From Paraburkholderia sp. BL23I1N1 (GTDB lineage: Bacteria > Pseudomonadota > Gammaproteobacteria > Burkholderiales > Burkholderiaceae), in the NCBI RefSeq assembly GCF_003610295.1, contig NZ_RAPV01000001.1:2852001-2916000 (forward strand): a stretch of DNA of 64,000 nucleotides, read 5' to 3'. Shown here piece by piece: positions 35,911-45,162 of the stretch (its first letter is position 1; every line of letters begins with the position of its first letter). The position numbers were made by a program, and so were the translations under genes. The notes beneath the pieces are model-generated. The model saw only the letters and a program-made list of their open reading frames with translations. It made no database searches and had not been told where the DNA came from.

Positions 35911-37131
35911 ATGAGCTGGACACGGGAACAGAGAAACGTCACGATCGCCGCCTATCTGGGCTGGACTCTCGACGCATTCGATTTCTTTCTAATGGTGTTC
36001 GTATTGAAAGATATCGCGGCGGAGTTCAATACAAAAATCCCGACGGTCGCCTTCGGCATTACGCTGACCCTGGCGATGCGTCCACTCGGCGCATTGATTT
36101 TTGGCTGGCTCGCCGACAAATACGGCCGCCGTCCCACGCTGATGGTCAACATCGCGTGCTTCTCGCTGCTGGAATTGCTGTCCGGCTTTTCGCCCAACCT
36201 GACCACCCTGCTCGTGCTGCGCGCCCTGTTCGGCATCGCGATGGGCGGCGAATGGGGCGTGGGCGGCGCATTGACGATGGAAACCGTGCCGGCGAAGTCG
36301 CGCGGCATCGTCTCGGGTCTCCTGCAGGCCGGCTATCCGAGCGGCTACCTGCTCGCCTCGGTCGTGTTCGGGGTCTTCTACCAATACATCGGCTGGCGCG
36401 GCATGTTCTTCGTCGGCGTGCTGCCCGCGTTGCTGGTGCTGTATATCCGCGCGCACGTGCCGGAGTCACCGGCCTTCAAGACACTCGAGAAGAAAGAGCA
36501 TCTGGGTCTCGTCGCCACGCTCAAGCAGAACATCGGGTTGTCGCTCTATGCAATCGTGCTGATGACCGCGTTCAACTTCTTCTCGCACGGATCGCAGGAT
36601 CTGTATCCGACCTTCCTGCGCGTGCAGCATGGGTTCGACGCGCATACCGTGTCGTTGATCACGATCACGTTGAACATCGGCGCGATTTGCGGCGGCCTGT
36701 TCTTCGGCTATTTCTCGGAGAAGATCGGCCGTAAGCGCGCGATCTTCATCGCCGCCTTGATCGCCTTGCCGGTACTGCCGCTGTGGGCATTTTCGTCCAC
36801 GCCCGTGCTGCTCGCGGCCGGCGCGTTCCTGATGCAGATCTCCGTGCAAGGCGCATGGGGAGTCATTCCGGTGCACCTGAACGAGATCTCGCCCGATGAA
36901 ATTCGCGCGACGTTCCCGGGCCTCGTGTACCAGCTCGGCAATCTGATCGCGTCGGTGAACGGCCCGCTGCAGGCGAGCGCCGCCGAAGCACACGGCAACA
37001 ACTACGCGCTGATCATGGCCGTCGTAATCGGTATCGTGGCGGTGGTGATCGCCGCGCTGATTCCGTTCAGCCGCGAACGCCGCGGCATCGACATGACGCA
37101 GTCGGCGAAACAGGTCGAAGCACGCGCCTGA
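35911..37131 (+). CDS. MFS carrier of the sialate/lactate:H+ symporter (SHS) type
   Basis: The 406-residue protein has about 12 helices. The first helix, AAYLGWTLDAFDFFLMVFV, and the loop FGWLADKYGRRPTLM are typical of the SHS family (NanT and Jen1-like lactate/pyruvate permeases). The central motif is GMGGEWGVGG-like (IAMGGEWGVGGALTMETVP). VPESPAF marks the central loop. It probably imports a short monocarboxylate; the substrate is an inference. A terminator follows about 160 nt downstream. Confidence 0.85.
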   Translation: MSWTREQRNVTIAAYLGWTLDAFDFFLMVFVLKDIAAEFNTKIPTVAFGITLTLAMRPLGALIFGWLADKYGRRPTLMVNIACFSLLELLSGFSPNLTTLLVLRALFGIAMGGEWGVGGALTMETVPAKSRGIVSGLLQAGYPSGYLLASVVFGVFYQYIGWRGMFFVGVLPALLVLYIRAHVPESPAFKTLEKKEHLGLVATLKQNIGLSLYAIVLMTAFNFFSHGSQDLYPTFLRVQHGFDAHTVSLITITLNIGAICGGLFFGYFSEKIGRKRAIFIAALIALPVLPLWAFSSTPVLLAAGAFLMQISVQGAWGVIPVHLNEISPDEIRATFPGLVYQLGNLIASVNGPLQASAAEAHGNNYALIMAVVIGIVAVVIAALIPFSRERRGIDMTQSAKQVEARA

Positions 37132-37227
37132 GGAAGTCCCCTGGGATCGGGGGATTGGTAGACAGCTTTAAGCGTTCGAACTAAACGGCTTTTTCGCCGG
37201 CGCGTTATCGGGCACAATAGAAACAAA

Positions 37228-37325
37228 GGCGGCTCGAACCGCCGGCAAAAAAAGCAAGCGCAAGGCCAAACACAGGTAACAAGCAATACGAGGCCGTTCC
37301 GATTTCGATCGGAACGGCCTTTTTT
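37228..37325 (+). terminator. Terminator region after the SHS carrier
   Basis: A strong rho-independent terminator lies at 37292-37325: GGCCGTTCCG pairs with CGGAACGGCC and is followed by T6. A smaller stem GGCGG-6 nt-CCGCC sits at 37228-37243. The rest of the 387-base gap up to the next gene holds an imperfect inverted repeat GACT-9 nt-AGTC near 37452, possibly an operator of the TetR gene. Confidence 0.75.
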
Positions 37326-37518
37326 ATTTCCGCGCGGGTTGACGTGCCCGCTCGCATTGGAAAAACGGACCTTCGTCAGGTCTTCTAGAGGAGTTAGTCC
37401 ACACAGAGCCCTTGATCGCAGTCCCAATCCTTCTTTATCCTGAAAAAAACGACTGTTTCAAATAGTCAATTGAATCGCTTGTTTGCGGGCCGGATGCCCG
37501 GCAACTGGGAGACGCAAA

Positions 37519-38388
37519 ATGGCAGTTCGCACAACAGGCCGGCATGCCGGCGACACGAAGTCCCGCATCCTCGACGCCGCCGAAACACTCTTCATCGAAT
37601 GCGGCTATGAGGCCATGTCGCTGCGCCAGATTACTTCGCGTGCCGAAGTGAATCTCGCGGCAGTCAACTATCACTTCGGCAGCAAGGAATCGCTGATTCA
37701 CTCGATGCTGTCGCGCCGGCTCGACCGGCTCAACCAGGAGCGGCTCAAGCTGCTCGATCGCTTCGACGAAATGCTTGGCGCGCGGCTGACCTGCGAGCAC
37801 GTGCTCGGCGCCATGTTCATTCCCGCGCTGCGGCTGTCGCGCGATCCGCGCGTTGGCGGCAAGGCGTTTCTGCGCTTGCTGGGGCGCGCTTATACGGATC
37901 CGTCCGCGTTTATTCGAGACTTTCTAAACGCGCATTACGAGTCGGTGGCGATACGCTTTTTCGACGCGTTCCAGCGTGCGCTACCGCATCTGCCGCGTGA
38001 AGAGCTCGGCTGGCGTCTGCACTTCGCCATCGGCGCGCTGTCCGGCGTGCTCGCCGGCACCGATACCGACAGCCTGATTTCCGAGTTCTCGCAGGGCAAG
38101 TCGATGAACGACCTGCAACTGATCGCGCGTCTCGCTTCGCTGATGGTAGCCGCGCTGAAAGCGCCCTTGCCTGACGGCTCGCAACTGGCCACATTCGCTG
38201 CCGTGCTCGGCGATGCAACCGAAGGCGGCCCGGAAAGCCCGATGGAATGCGCGACCCCGGCCGCGGATACGCAGCAGGTGTCGGGCGGGCTTGAAGCGTC
38301 GTCGCCGGAAGCCTCGGACGGTGAACGACACGGCGGCAACAACATGGAAGCGAGTTCGTTTCAGCCCGCGTTGCACGGCACGGCTTGA
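37519..38388 (+). CDS. TetR/AcrR family regulator, probable fatty-acid degradation repressor
   Basis: The 289-residue protein is read from ATG 37519 with GGGAG upstream. The HTH lies at ~12-58 (TLFIECGYEAMSLRQITSRA, then VNLAAVNYHFGSKESLIHSM). The C-terminal domain is of the PsrA-like type, with a long acidic, low-complexity tail after ~225 that is unusual for the family. It sits 299 nt upstream of and on the same strand as fadE and the other beta-oxidation genes. By analogy with PsrA/FadR-type TetR proteins it probably represses this operon and is released by acyl-CoA or fatty acid. Confidence 0.85.
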   Translation: MAVRTTGRHAGDTKSRILDAAETLFIECGYEAMSLRQITSRAEVNLAAVNYHFGSKESLIHSMLSRRLDRLNQERLKLLDRFDEMLGARLTCEHVLGAMFIPALRLSRDPRVGGKAFLRLLGRAYTDPSAFIRDFLNAHYESVAIRFFDAFQRALPHLPREELGWRLHFAIGALSGVLAGTDTDSLISEFSQGKSMNDLQLIARLASLMVAALKAPLPDGSQLATFAAVLGDATEGGPESPMECATPAADTQQVSGGLEASSPEASDGERHGGNNMEASSFQPALHGTA

Positions 38389-38687
38389 ACCGGGGGCCGC
38401 GCGGGCGGCGCTGCCATAGACCGTCCGCGCGCAAACAAAACATCATGTGAATACCGCACACCCGAGCAGCACGTCTAAGTCCCGCACCTAAGCAACGTCA
38501 CGCTGTCGAACTGCAAAGACGACACGAAAAACGAAGCAGGCGCGACTCGAAGCCGCCCAAGGCGACTTGAAACCGCTCCGAGCGCGCAGCGCAGCAGCAA
38601 CACCGCCAGTTAGAAGACCAACAGAACGCGAGCCGTCCGCGACCCGTGGATGCGTTCGCACGCACCATCGAAACAGGAGGAAACGTC
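38389..38687. other. Intergenic region upstream of fadE
   Basis: These 299 bases between the TetR gene and fadE hold the presumed operon promoter. No gene is seen and no perfect palindrome was recognised. AGGAGG lies at the end, 7 nt before the fadE ATG. Confidence 0.45.
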
Positions 38688-41183
38688 ATGCCGTGGTTCA
38701 TCCTAGTGCTCGTCATTGCCGCGCTCGCGCTCGTCTACGTTCAGGCGCGCGCTTCATGGTGGCTAGCCTTCATGATCGCCTGGGTGGCGGCCGCGCATGT
38801 CAGCGGAGCGGGTCTGGTAGCGACTGCAGCGCTCGCGATCGTTTTCGTCCTCCCTGCCCTCGTCCTCACGATCAAACCGCTGCGCCGTGCGTGGCTCACG
38901 AAGCCGGTGCTCGACGTCTTCCGCAAGATCCTGCCGGAAATGTCGCCGACCGAGCGCGACGCCATCGAAGCCGGCACCGTCTGGTGGGACGCCGAACTGT
39001 TCTCCGGACGTCCGCATTGGGACACCCTGCTCGGCTACGGCCCGGCTACGCTCACTGCCGAGGAACAATCGTTTCTCGATGTCGAATGCGAGCGTCTGTG
39101 CGATCTCGCGAACGACTGGGAAACCACCATGGTGTGGCAGGACCTGTCGCCGGAAACCTGGCAATACATCAAGGAACAAGGCTTTCTCGGCATGATCATT
39201 CCGAAGCGGTACGGCGGCAAGCAGTTCTCCGCGTACGCGCATTCGCAGGTCATCATGAAGCTCTCCACGCGCTGCTCGGCCGCCGCCGTTTCGGTGATGG
39301 TGCCGAACTCGCTCGGCCCCGCTGAACTGCTGATGCATTACGGCACCGAAGAGCAAAAGAATCACTATCTGCCGCGCCTCGCTCGCGGCGACGACATCCC
39401 CTGCTTTGCGTTGACGAGCCCTTATGCGGGTTCCGATGCGGCAGCGATTCCCGATGTCGGCATCGTCTGCAAAGGCACGTTTGAAGGCCGCGAAACGCTG
39501 GGCTTTCGCGTCACCTGGGACAAGCGCTATATCACGCTCGGACCGATCGCCACCGTGCTCGGCCTCGCGTTCCGCGCGCTCGATCCCGACCATCTGCTCG
39601 GCTCGAATGAAGAACCCGGTATCACCTGCGCGCTGATTCCGGCCGACCATCCAGGCGTCAACATCGGCCGCCGTCACTGGCCGCTGAACGCGGTGTTCCA
39701 GAACGGTCCGAACTCGGGCAAAGACGTTTTCATTCCGCTCGACTGGGTGATCGGCGGTCGCGCGCAAGTCGGCAACGGCTGGCGCATGCTGATGGAGTGT
39801 CTTGCGGCGGGCCGCGCGATTTCGCTGCCGTCGTCGAATGTGGGGATGGCGAAGATCGCCGTGCGCGGCACCGGCGCCTATGCCGCGATTCGCCGCCAGT
39901 TCCGCACCGCCGTCGGCAAGTTCGAAGGCGTGCAGGAAGCACTCGGCCGCATGGGCGGCAATCTCTATGTGATGGACGCCGCGCGCCGCCTGTCCGCGCA
40001 TGCGGTGGACCTCGGCGAAAAACCCTCGGTGATTTCGGCGATCGCGAAGTATCACATCACCGAACGCGCCCGCATGGTCATCAACGACGGCATGGACGTC
40101 GCCGCCGGCAAGGGCATCTGCATGGGACCGTCGAACTTTCTCGCGCGCGCCTATCAGCAGGTGCCGATTGCGATCACCGTGGAAGGCGCGAACATCCTCA
40201 CGCGTTGCCTGATCATCTTCGGCCAGGGTGCGATTCGCTGCCATCCGTATGTGCTGAAGGAAATGGCGGCCACGCGCGAGACGGATCGCGCCAAGGCGCT
40301 GCGCGATTTCGATGCGGCTTTCTTCTGCCACGTCAGCTTCACGCTCTCCAACGTTGTGCGCAGTTTTGTTTATGGCATCACGGGCGGCGCATTCATCGTC
40401 AGGCCGCGTACGGCGTACGCGCCGCTGCTGCCGTACTACCGCGCGGCGACCCGCATGTCGACCGCATTCGCGCTGCTCGCCGACGTCTCCATGTTCGTGC
40501 TCGGCGGCGATCTGAAACGGCGTGAGCGCATTTCCGGGCGTCTGGGCGACGTGCTTTCGCAGCTCTACCTGATCTCCGCGACGCTCAAACGTTTCGAAGA
40601 CGAAGGCCGTCAGGAAGAAGATCTGCCGCTGGTGCGCTGGGGCGTCGAAGACTCGCTGTACAAGGCGCAACGCGCGCTCGACGGCGTGCTCGCGAACTAC
40701 CCGAACCGCCTCGCCGCGGGTCTCGTGCGCGTACTGGCCTTCCCGTTCGGCCTGCCATATCGCGAGCCGTCCGATAGCCTCGGCACCGAGATCGCTGAAC
40801 TGATGCAAACGCCGGGTGCGGCGCGCAACCGCCTCGTGTCCGACTCGTACGTGCCGCATCCGGATGTCGATGCGCTCGGCTACGGCGAACTCGTGTTCGA
40901 GCTGAACCCGCGCTTCACGCAGATCGACCAGAAACTGCGTGAAGCGGTCAAACAAGGCCTGCTCGAACCGATGCCGCAGAGCCTGCCGCAACTGGCCGCA
41001 TGGACCGAAGTGGCCGAGCAGAAAGGCCTGATCGATGCCGACGATCGCCGCGTGCTGGAAGACTACGCGCGGTACGGCGCGCAAGTCGTTCAGGTCGACG
41101 ACTTCCCGCCCGATTTCGACATGCTCGCCCATTTGCAAAAGCGTAAGGATATGCTCGAAAAAGCGTTGGAACTCGCGGCCTGA
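38688..41183 (+). CDS. fadE: Membrane-anchored acyl-CoA dehydrogenase (FadE type)
   Basis: The 831-residue protein starts at ATG 38688 with a perfect AGGAGG. Two N-terminal membrane helices (~1-60) precede the acyl-CoA dehydrogenase core. The core carries IPKRYGGKQFSAYAHSQVIM, CFALTSPYAGSDAA (the FAD/substrate signature) and FLARAYQQVPIAITVEGANI. The large C-terminal extension is typical of FadE. It catalyses the first step of beta-oxidation, acyl-CoA to trans-2-enoyl-CoA, passing electrons to the ETF or quinone pool. It leads an operon with the four following genes. Confidence 0.93.
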   Translation: MPWFILVLVIAALALVYVQARASWWLAFMIAWVAAAHVSGAGLVATAALAIVFVLPALVLTIKPLRRAWLTKPVLDVFRKILPEMSPTERDAIEAGTVWWDAELFSGRPHWDTLLGYGPATLTAEEQSFLDVECERLCDLANDWETTMVWQDLSPETWQYIKEQGFLGMIIPKRYGGKQFSAYAHSQVIMKLSTRCSAAAVSVMVPNSLGPAELLMHYGTEEQKNHYLPRLARGDDIPCFALTSPYAGSDAAAIPDVGIVCKGTFEGRETLGFRVTWDKRYITLGPIATVLGLAFRALDPDHLLGSNEEPGITCALIPADHPGVNIGRRHWPLNAVFQNGPNSGKDVFIPLDWVIGGRAQVGNGWRMLMECLAAGRAISLPSSNVGMAKIAVRGTGAYAAIRRQFRTAVGKFEGVQEALGRMGGNLYVMDAARRLSAHAVDLGEKPSVISAIAKYHITERARMVINDGMDVAAGKGICMGPSNFLARAYQQVPIAITVEGANILTRCLIIFGQGAIRCHPYVLKEMAATRETDRAKALRDFDAAFFCHVSFTLSNVVRSFVYGITGGAFIVRPRTAYAPLLPYYRAATRMSTAFALLADVSMFVLGGDLKRRERISGRLGDVLSQLYLISATLKRFEDEGRQEEDLPLVRWGVEDSLYKAQRALDGVLANYPNRLAAGLVRVLAFPFGLPYREPSDSLGTEIAELMQTPGAARNRLVSDSYVPHPDVDALGYGELVFELNPRFTQIDQKLREAVKQGLLEPMPQSLPQLAAWTEVAEQKGLIDADDRRVLEDYARYGAQVVQVDDFPPDFDMLAHLQKRKDMLEKALELAA

Positions 41184-41305
41184 GTGCCTTTAAAAAAACA
41201 TCCCGGCGGGGCACACTCAGATGCCCCAAACTGGGTGCACACTGACACACGTTCGACGTCCCCCGGGGACTTCCTTCGACCGTGGCCAGCGGAGCAACGA
41301 AAAAA

Positions 41306-42718
41306 ATGAACGACTCTTATCTGAACTTCGTCAATTCGCCATTCGGCGCGCGCCTTGCGCGCTCGTTAGGCCTACCGAAACCCGAGGTACTGCGCCGCTA
41401 TCGCGCGGACCAGCCCGAGTTCGACGGCCTGATCGCGATCGGCGCGGGTCGCGAGCCGCATCTGCTTGATGCGCTCGCGAGTCTCGTCGCGAGCATCGGC
41501 ATGACCAGCGTGGCGCATGAAAGCGCGGGGCTGTGGGTGCCGCTCGCAAATCGCCATGGTCTGATGACGGGCCGTTTCGAGGCGGCGGAGTCCGGTTCGC
41601 ACGGCAAGCTCACTGCCCTGCTATTCGATGCAAGCGGTATCGAAGACAGCAGCCAGCTCGAACCGCTGCACGCATTCTTCCACGATACGTTGCGCTCGCT
41701 CGGCAAGTGCGGCCGCATCGTTGTACTGGGTCGGCCGCCGGAAGCCTGCGCGACGCCGCGCCAATGGACGGCCCAGCGCGCGCTCGAAGGCCTCACGCGT
41801 TCGCTCGGCAAGGAAGCGCGGCGCGGCATTACCGCGAATCTCGTCTACGTGGAGCAAGGCGCCGAGAACGGTATCGAAGCGACGTTGCGATTCTTTCTAT
41901 CGCCGCGCTCCGCTTATGTGTCGGGCCAGGTGGTACGCATCGGCGTGCGGGCCGGCGCCGATGCCGTGCCGGCGTTCGACTGGCATCAGCCGCTAGCTGG
42001 CCGACGTGCCGTGGTCACCGGCGCCGCGCGCGGGATCGGCGCGTCGATTGCGAGCGTGCTCGCTGCGGAAGGCGCGCACGTCATCGGCATCGACATCCCG
42101 TCGGCGCGCGAGGCGCTCGACGCGACCATGCGCCAGTTGAACGGCACCGCCCTCGCCTTCGACATCGCCGCGCCTGAAGCGCCCGCGCAGATCGCCGCGG
42201 CGCTCGACGAACAGGGCGTGGATATCGTCGTGCACAACGCGGGCATCACTAAAGACAAAACCATCGCGAAGATGACCGACGCGGCGTGGCAGAGCGTGAT
42301 CGACATCAACCTGTCCGCGCAGGAACGGATCGACGACGCCCTGCTCGCGGCGGGCATCTTGCGCGACGGCGGCCGCATTATCGGCGTGTCGTCGATCAGC
42401 GGCATTGCCGGCAATCTCGGCCAGACCAATTACGCCGCTTCAAAAGCCGGCGTGATCGGCCGGGTGCAAAGCATGGCGCCGCATCTACGTGCGCGCGGCA
42501 TCACGATCAACACGGTCGCGCCGGGCTTTATCGAAACGCAGATGACCGCGAAGATTCCGCTGACCATCCGCGAGGCCGGCCGCCGGATGAATTCAATGAG
42601 CCAGGGCGGCCAGCCGGTGGACGTCGCCCAGACCATCGCGTGGCTCGCGCATCCGGGATCGGCGGGCGTGAGCGGCCAGATCGTGCGTGTGTGCGGACAA
42701 AGCCTGATTGGAGCGTGA
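41306..42718 (+). CDS. Long FabG-like 3-oxoacyl reductase (SDR with N-terminal extension)
   Basis: The 470-residue protein is read from ATG 41306 (MNDSYLNFVNSPFGARLARS). Residues ~1-225 form a degenerate Rossmann-like domain. Residues ~230-470 form a complete SDR: GRRAVVTGAARGIGASIASV, VVHNAGITKD (NAG variant), SSISGIAGNLGQTNYAASKA with Ser, Tyr and Lys, and a VCGQSL end. This is the high-molecular-weight FabG/FabG4 type. It should interconvert 3-oxoacyl- and 3-hydroxyacyl-CoA within beta-oxidation. The next gene starts 2 nt after its stop. Confidence 0.88.
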   Translation: MNDSYLNFVNSPFGARLARSLGLPKPEVLRRYRADQPEFDGLIAIGAGREPHLLDALASLVASIGMTSVAHESAGLWVPLANRHGLMTGRFEAAESGSHGKLTALLFDASGIEDSSQLEPLHAFFHDTLRSLGKCGRIVVLGRPPEACATPRQWTAQRALEGLTRSLGKEARRGITANLVYVEQGAENGIEATLRFFLSPRSAYVSGQVVRIGVRAGADAVPAFDWHQPLAGRRAVVTGAARGIGASIASVLAAEGAHVIGIDIPSAREALDATMRQLNGTALAFDIAAPEAPAQIAAALDEQGVDIVVHNAGITKDKTIAKMTDAAWQSVIDINLSAQERIDDALLAAGILRDGGRIIGVSSISGIAGNLGQTNYAASKAGVIGRVQSMAPHLRARGITINTVAPGFIETQMTAKIPLTIREAGRRMNSMSQGGQPVDVAQTIAWLAHPGSAGVSGQIVRVCGQSLIGA

Positions 42719-42720
42719 GC

Positions 42721-43641
42721 ATGGCTGAGCCGGGTGATCCGTTCACGAGTGATCATAGAGCGAGCGCGGTCCGTCCGAGGACCGTCGTCATCGACCAGTT
42801 GCCCGCGCCGGCGAAGCTGTATGGGCGCGCGTTGTCCGGCATCATCAAACCCGGGCGCGACGCGCAGCTGCCGGCATTGCGCCTCGTGCGTCCCGCCGTG
42901 GCGCTCGATGCCGGGCCGGTCTGGCGTTATGCGCGGGTCTGCGGCTTCATCCCCGAGCACGGTGTGCCGCTCACGTATCCGCATCTGCTGGCCTTCCCGC
43001 TGCATCTGCTGATGCTGACCGACCCGGCGTTTCCCTGGCCGGCGCTCGGCCTCGTGCATCTGGCGAACCACGTGCGCCTGCGCCGGCCGCTTGCTTATAA
43101 GGACATGTTGCGCGTCGAGGTGGAATTCGGCGCGCTGCTGCGTCACGACAAGGGCCAGGCGTTCGTGCTGCATACCCGCATGTACCGCCGCGGCGAAGCG
43201 GTATGGGACGGCGACAGCGTCTATCTGAAACGCGACGTGCCGGCGCGCGGCAGTCCGCTCGATCCGCTGGAACTCGGGCACGACGCACTGGAGCGCATCT
43301 CGCGCTGGCAACTGCCGCCGCAACTGGGCCGCGATTACGCGAGCGTGTCCGGCGACTACAACCCGATTCACCTGACTGCGCTGTCCGCGAAAGCATTCGG
43401 CTTTCCGCGCGCGATTGCACATGGCATGTGGACGCTGGCGCGCGCCGCCTCCGCGCTGCAACCGCCGAAACCGCTCGCCGAAGCCACGCTCTCCGCCGAA
43501 TTCAAATTACCGATGCTGCTGCCGGGCGAGGCATCGCTGTGGAGCGCGTCGCCCTCGCTGATCGAGCGCGACATCGAAGTACGCGATATCGCTGGAGAAA
43601 AGCCGCATTTGCGCGGCCGCATGCAGTGGAGGTTGTTATGA
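42721..43641 (+). CDS. MaoC-family enoyl-CoA hydratase, double hot-dog
   Basis: The 306-residue protein is read from ATG 42721, 2 nt after the reductase stop. The N-terminal half is a degenerate hot-dog (LTYPHLLAFPLHLLMLTDPA). The C-terminal half has the hydratase-2 motif YASVSGDYNPIHLTALSAKA with Asp/Asn and His. AFGFPRAIAHGMW follows. It probably gives (R)-3-hydroxyacyl-CoA from enoyl-CoA, which suits the adjacent FabG4-type reductase and could feed polyhydroxyalkanoate synthesis. Confidence 0.87.
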   Translation: MAEPGDPFTSDHRASAVRPRTVVIDQLPAPAKLYGRALSGIIKPGRDAQLPALRLVRPAVALDAGPVWRYARVCGFIPEHGVPLTYPHLLAFPLHLLMLTDPAFPWPALGLVHLANHVRLRRPLAYKDMLRVEVEFGALLRHDKGQAFVLHTRMYRRGEAVWDGDSVYLKRDVPARGSPLDPLELGHDALERISRWQLPPQLGRDYASVSGDYNPIHLTALSAKAFGFPRAIAHGMWTLARAASALQPPKPLAEATLSAEFKLPMLLPGEASLWSASPSLIERDIEVRDIAGEKPHLRGRMQWRLL

Positions 43642-43821
43642 GGCAAACGCACGCACCCGCACGCGCATGCCCGTTTTCGTCACCGCATGGAATTGAAGCC
43701 GCCTGAAAATCGTTGTTGAGCTAACAGAACCGTCGACGCAACGAAGCCTTAATTGTCATTCGCATCGATCGCTTGATTCGCACCATTGAATAACCAGGGA
43801 ACGACCCAAAAGGAGCCGAGC

Positions 43822-45162
43822 ATGTCCAACCCGCAGCCCGCCGTGCGCCGCGTCGCCATTATCGGCGGCAACCGGATTCCGTTTGCCCGCTCGAACACCG
43901 CCTACGCGACCGCGTCGAATCAGGACATGCTGACCTTCACGCTGCAAGGCCTGATCGACCGCTACAACCTGCATGGCGAACGGCTGGGCGAAGTGGCGGC
44001 CGGCGCGGTCATCAAACACTCGCGCGATTTCAATCTGACGCGCGAATCCGTGCTGTCCACCACACTTGCGAAAGAAACACCGGCCTACGACGTGCAGCAG
44101 GCCTGCGGAACCGGGCTGGAAGCGGCCATTCTCGTTGCCAACAAAATCGCCCTCGGGCAGATCGAGGTGGGTATCGCGGGCGGCGTCGACACGACATCCG
44201 ACGCACCGATCGGCGTCAACGAGCGCATGCGCAAGATCCTGCTCGAAGCGAATCGCGGCAAGAGCACCGGCCAGCGCGTCGGCGCGCTGGCCAAACTGCG
44301 GCCGGGCATGTTTTTCAAGCCGCTTTTGCCGCGCAACGGCGAACCGCGCACTGGCCTTTCAATGGGCGAGCATTGCGAACTGATGGCCAAGCGCTGGAAC
44401 ATCTCGCGCGAAGCGCAGGACGTGCTCGCTTACGACAGCCACCGCAAGCTCACCGAAGCGTATGCGCGCGGCTTCGTCAACGATCTGATGACACCGTACC
44501 GTGGCCTTGCGCGCGACAACAATCTGCGCGCCGATCTGACGCTCGAAAAACTCTCCGGCCTGAAGCCGGTATTCGACCGCGACGCGGGCACGCTGACCGC
44601 CGGCAATTCGACGCCGCTAACGGATGGCGCTTCCGCCGTGCTGCTTGCAAGCGAAGAATGGGCGGCCAGGCACGGACTGCCGGTGCTGGCGTATTTAAGC
44701 TGGTCCGAAACCGCCGCCGTCGACTTTTTCGACAAGAAAGAAGGCCTGCTGATGGCGCCCGCTTATGCCGTGCCGCGCATGCTGGCGCGCGCGGGGCTCG
44801 CCTTGCAGGACTTCGATCTATACGAAATTCACGAAGCCTTCGCCGCGCAGGTGTTGTGCACGCTGGCGGCATGGCAGGATGACGAATATTGCCGCACGCA
44901 GCTCGGTTTGCCCGGGCCGCTCGGCGCGATCGATCGGGCAAAATTGAATGTGAACGGCAGCTCGCTCGCTACCGGCCATCCGTTTGCCGCCACGGGTGGC
45001 CGCATCGTCGCCGGACTCGCGAAAATGCTCGCGCAACTCGACAAGCCGGCCGGCACCGCACGCGGACTGATTTCGATTTGTGCGGCGGGCGGCCAGGGCG
45101 TGGTAGCCATTCTGGAACGCACACAAACAGATGAAACCCTTGCTTCAGGAGACGACCGATGA
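43822..45162 (+). CDS. Acetyl-CoA acyltransferase (thiolase, FadI-like)
   Basis: The 446-residue protein is read from ATG 43822 with AAGGAG 7 nt upstream. Thiolase motifs are complete: the nucleophilic Cys in VQQACGTGLEAAI, GLSMGEHCELMA, NVNGSSLATGHPFAATGGRI with the catalytic His, and ICAAGGQGVVAI with the second Cys. It cleaves 3-oxoacyl-CoA with CoA to acetyl-CoA and the shortened acyl-CoA. Its stop codon overlaps the start of the ligase gene (ATGA), so translation is coupled. Confidence 0.92.
   Translation: MSNPQPAVRRVAIIGGNRIPFARSNTAYATASNQDMLTFTLQGLIDRYNLHGERLGEVAAGAVIKHSRDFNLTRESVLSTTLAKETPAYDVQQACGTGLEAAILVANKIALGQIEVGIAGGVDTTSDAPIGVNERMRKILLEANRGKSTGQRVGALAKLRPGMFFKPLLPRNGEPRTGLSMGEHCELMAKRWNISREAQDVLAYDSHRKLTEAYARGFVNDLMTPYRGLARDNNLRADLTLEKLSGLKPVFDRDAGTLTAGNSTPLTDGASAVLLASEEWAARHGLPVLAYLSWSETAAVDFFDKKEGLLMAPAYAVPRMLARAGLALQDFDLYEIHEAFAAQVLCTLAAWQDDEYCRTQLGLPGPLGAIDRAKLNVNGSSLATGHPFAATGGRIVAGLAKMLAQLDKPAGTARGLISICAAGGQGVVAILERTQTDETLASGDDR

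Noticed and set aside
38763..41138. A 791-codon minus-strand open frame
   Set aside because: It is the antisense shadow of fadE, with no domain or ribosome site.
41208..41227. GGGGCA-8 nt-TGCCCC stem after fadE as a terminator
   Set aside because: It is not followed by a T tract and lies inside a same-strand operon.
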